Shown piece after piece: positions 27,216-28,230 of a stretch of DNA of 28,230 bases. Every line of letters begins with the position of its first letter. The stretch's first letter is position 1. The stretch is from Eimeria necatrix (Eukaryota > Apicomplexa > Conoidasida > Eucoccidiorida > Eimeriidae): positions 1 to 28,230 of the forward strand of contig NW_013654343.1 in the NCBI RefSeq assembly GCF_000499385.1, read 5' to 3'. The notes under the pieces are model-generated. The model was not told where the DNA came from. It saw nothing but the letters and a program-made list of their open reading frames with translations, and did no database searches. A program made the translations under genes and the position numbers.

Positions 27216-27558
27216 GAAAAAGGACCCATTTTGTGGAGTTTGTTTGCTTTTGGATTGCAAGAAGACACGAAAAGAAGTCTTGAGTTCTAAAAGCAGTTTT
27301 GGGAATTTGCGGAAACTTTTCCTCTGCAGCAGTCGCGGGGCCTTTGTGGGGCGCCGCCGGGTGTACGTACACCCCAACACCGGCGGCGGGGTGTACGTAC
27401 ACCTCAGAAGGCGTGGCTGAGGCGCAGCTTTTTGGAAAGGCAGAAAAAAAGAAAGAAAGAAAGAAAGAAAGAAAGAAAAGAAAAAGAAATAAAGAAAGAA
27501 AGAAAAGGAAAAGAAGAAAGAAAGAAAGAAAGAAAAAAGAAGAAGAAAGAAAGAAGAC
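27216..27558. other. Spacer downstream of the Rab5 gene: palindromes and (GAAA)n
   Basis: Two perfect palindromes (27360-27373, 27390-27403) sit 16 bases apart in GC-rich DNA. A purine tract of AAAG/AAGAAAG units covers 27445-27556, ending at the Rab5 stop codon, so it is the 3' untranslated side of that gene (CTTT on its mRNA strand). No gene is supported. Confidence 0.7.
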
Positions 27559-27652
27559 TCAAGCGGAGCCGCAGCAGCCCAGCTTGGTGGCGAGGGGGCC
27601 CCCCGGGGGCCCCCCCGGGTCCGCCGTGAGCTGGACGGTGTGGAGGCCCTGT

Positions 27653-27692
<40 letters not shown>

Positions 27693-28183
27693 GGAGTCTG
27701 CGGGCGATCATCTGGAAGAGTTGGAGGACATTTTGTCCAGTTTTCGCGGAAGTTTCGAGGAAAAGAAGTCCATTATCGGCAGCAAACTGCCTTGCTGCTG
27801 CAGCATCCACCTGCTGCTGCTGCAGCAGATCGGCCTTGTTTGCTGCCAAAGCTATCACCACCCCCGCGTTGCTGCTGAGCCGCAGCTGCTGCACCCACTG
27901 CTGCGCACGGCCAAACGATGGACCACTGGTCTGGTCAAAAACGACCACCGCTGCAGCGGCCCCGCGGTAGTACATCGGGGCCAGCGAGGCGAAGCGCTCT
28001 TGGCCGGCCGTGTCCCAGATTTCGAACTTCACCGAATTTCCGTCGACTTCGACGGACTTAGCGAAAAAAGCGGCTCCAATCGTCGTCTCCATGGCTTCGC
28101 TGAAGCTGTTCTTCACCAGCCGCAGCACGAGGCTGGATTTGCCTACAGAAGCTTCGCCCAGCAGCACGGTCTTGTAGCTGCGA

Positions 28184-28221
<38 letters not shown>

Positions 28222-28230
28222 GGCGGGGGG
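27559..28230 (-). CDS. Rab5-family small GTPase (5' end beyond window)
   Basis: Rab5 GTPases switch between GDP and GTP states on early endosomes; apicomplexan Rab5 paralogues are also linked to secretory-organelle traffic. All G motifs are visible: GEASVGKSS (P-loop), ETTIGAAFF (switch I with the Rab5-type TIGAAF), FEIWDTAGQERF (switch II), LAPMYYRGA, ANKADLL and LETSAKTGQNV. The C-terminus KLGCCGSA has the double Cys used for prenylation, which argues for a Rab5A/C type over the myristoylated Rab5B type of apicomplexans. The frame continues upstream of GTG 28167 as RSYKTVLLGEAS, matching the usual Rab start YK-LVLLG, then a poly-Ala run to the window edge, so GTG is not the start. The hypervariable region carries poly-Gln and a GGGGCCCC-derived DPGGPPGGPL insertion. 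No intron is seen in the visible part. Confidence 0.93.

Overview
This window looks like a repeat-rich segment of a nuclear chromosome from an Eimeria-type coccidian (Apicomplexa). The reasons are: multi-exon genes with short introns; CAG/AGC/GCA tracts read as Gln, Ser or Ala runs inside almost every gene; and dozens of interstitial telomere-like AAACCCT/TTTAGGG arrays. These are known hallmarks of Eimeria repeat-rich chromosome regions. The species cannot be fixed from sequence alone. All gene models below are hand-built from open frames, splice consensus and phase agreement.

Layout. 2-304: 3' end of a plus-strand gene running in from the left edge. 305-2530: AT-rich non-coding DNA with inverted repeats and the first copies of a 14-bp palindrome. 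About 2774-6366, perhaps reaching 8118: an unrecognised minus-strand multi-exon gene with a likely membrane segment. 8870-11277: a plus-strand five-exon gene with a FAIM-like domain and a clathrin-box-like LLDL motif. 12221-12972: 3' exons of a small plus-strand gene. 13428-18666: an eight-exon plus-strand gene for a 729-residue coiled-coil/poly-Q protein, phases agreeing throughout. 19014-20524: a Ser/Tyr/Asn- then Gln-rich low-complexity open frame. 20686-21411: the densest palindrome cluster. 21565-21736: terminal exon of a minus-strand gene. 22147-22862: telomere-like repeats. 22939-23235: last two exons of a plus-strand gene. 23294-25848: a plus-strand RCC1-repeat gene. 25870-27560: tandem repeats. 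27559-28230: a minus-strand Rab5-family GTPase running off the right edge.

The genes do not form an obvious pathway, although the Rab5 GTPase and the protein with a clathrin-box motif could both act in endosomal traffic. What unites the window is repeat invasion. Four repeat families (CAG, AAACCCT, GGGGCCCC and the palindrome GGTGTACGTACACC) occur between genes, in introns and in frame inside exons. Telomere-like arrays sit close to the 5' splice sites of most introns and sometimes form the donor itself. The palindrome, with at least 24 perfect copies and about 20 variants built from interchangeable half-sites, is the best candidate for an undescribed element.
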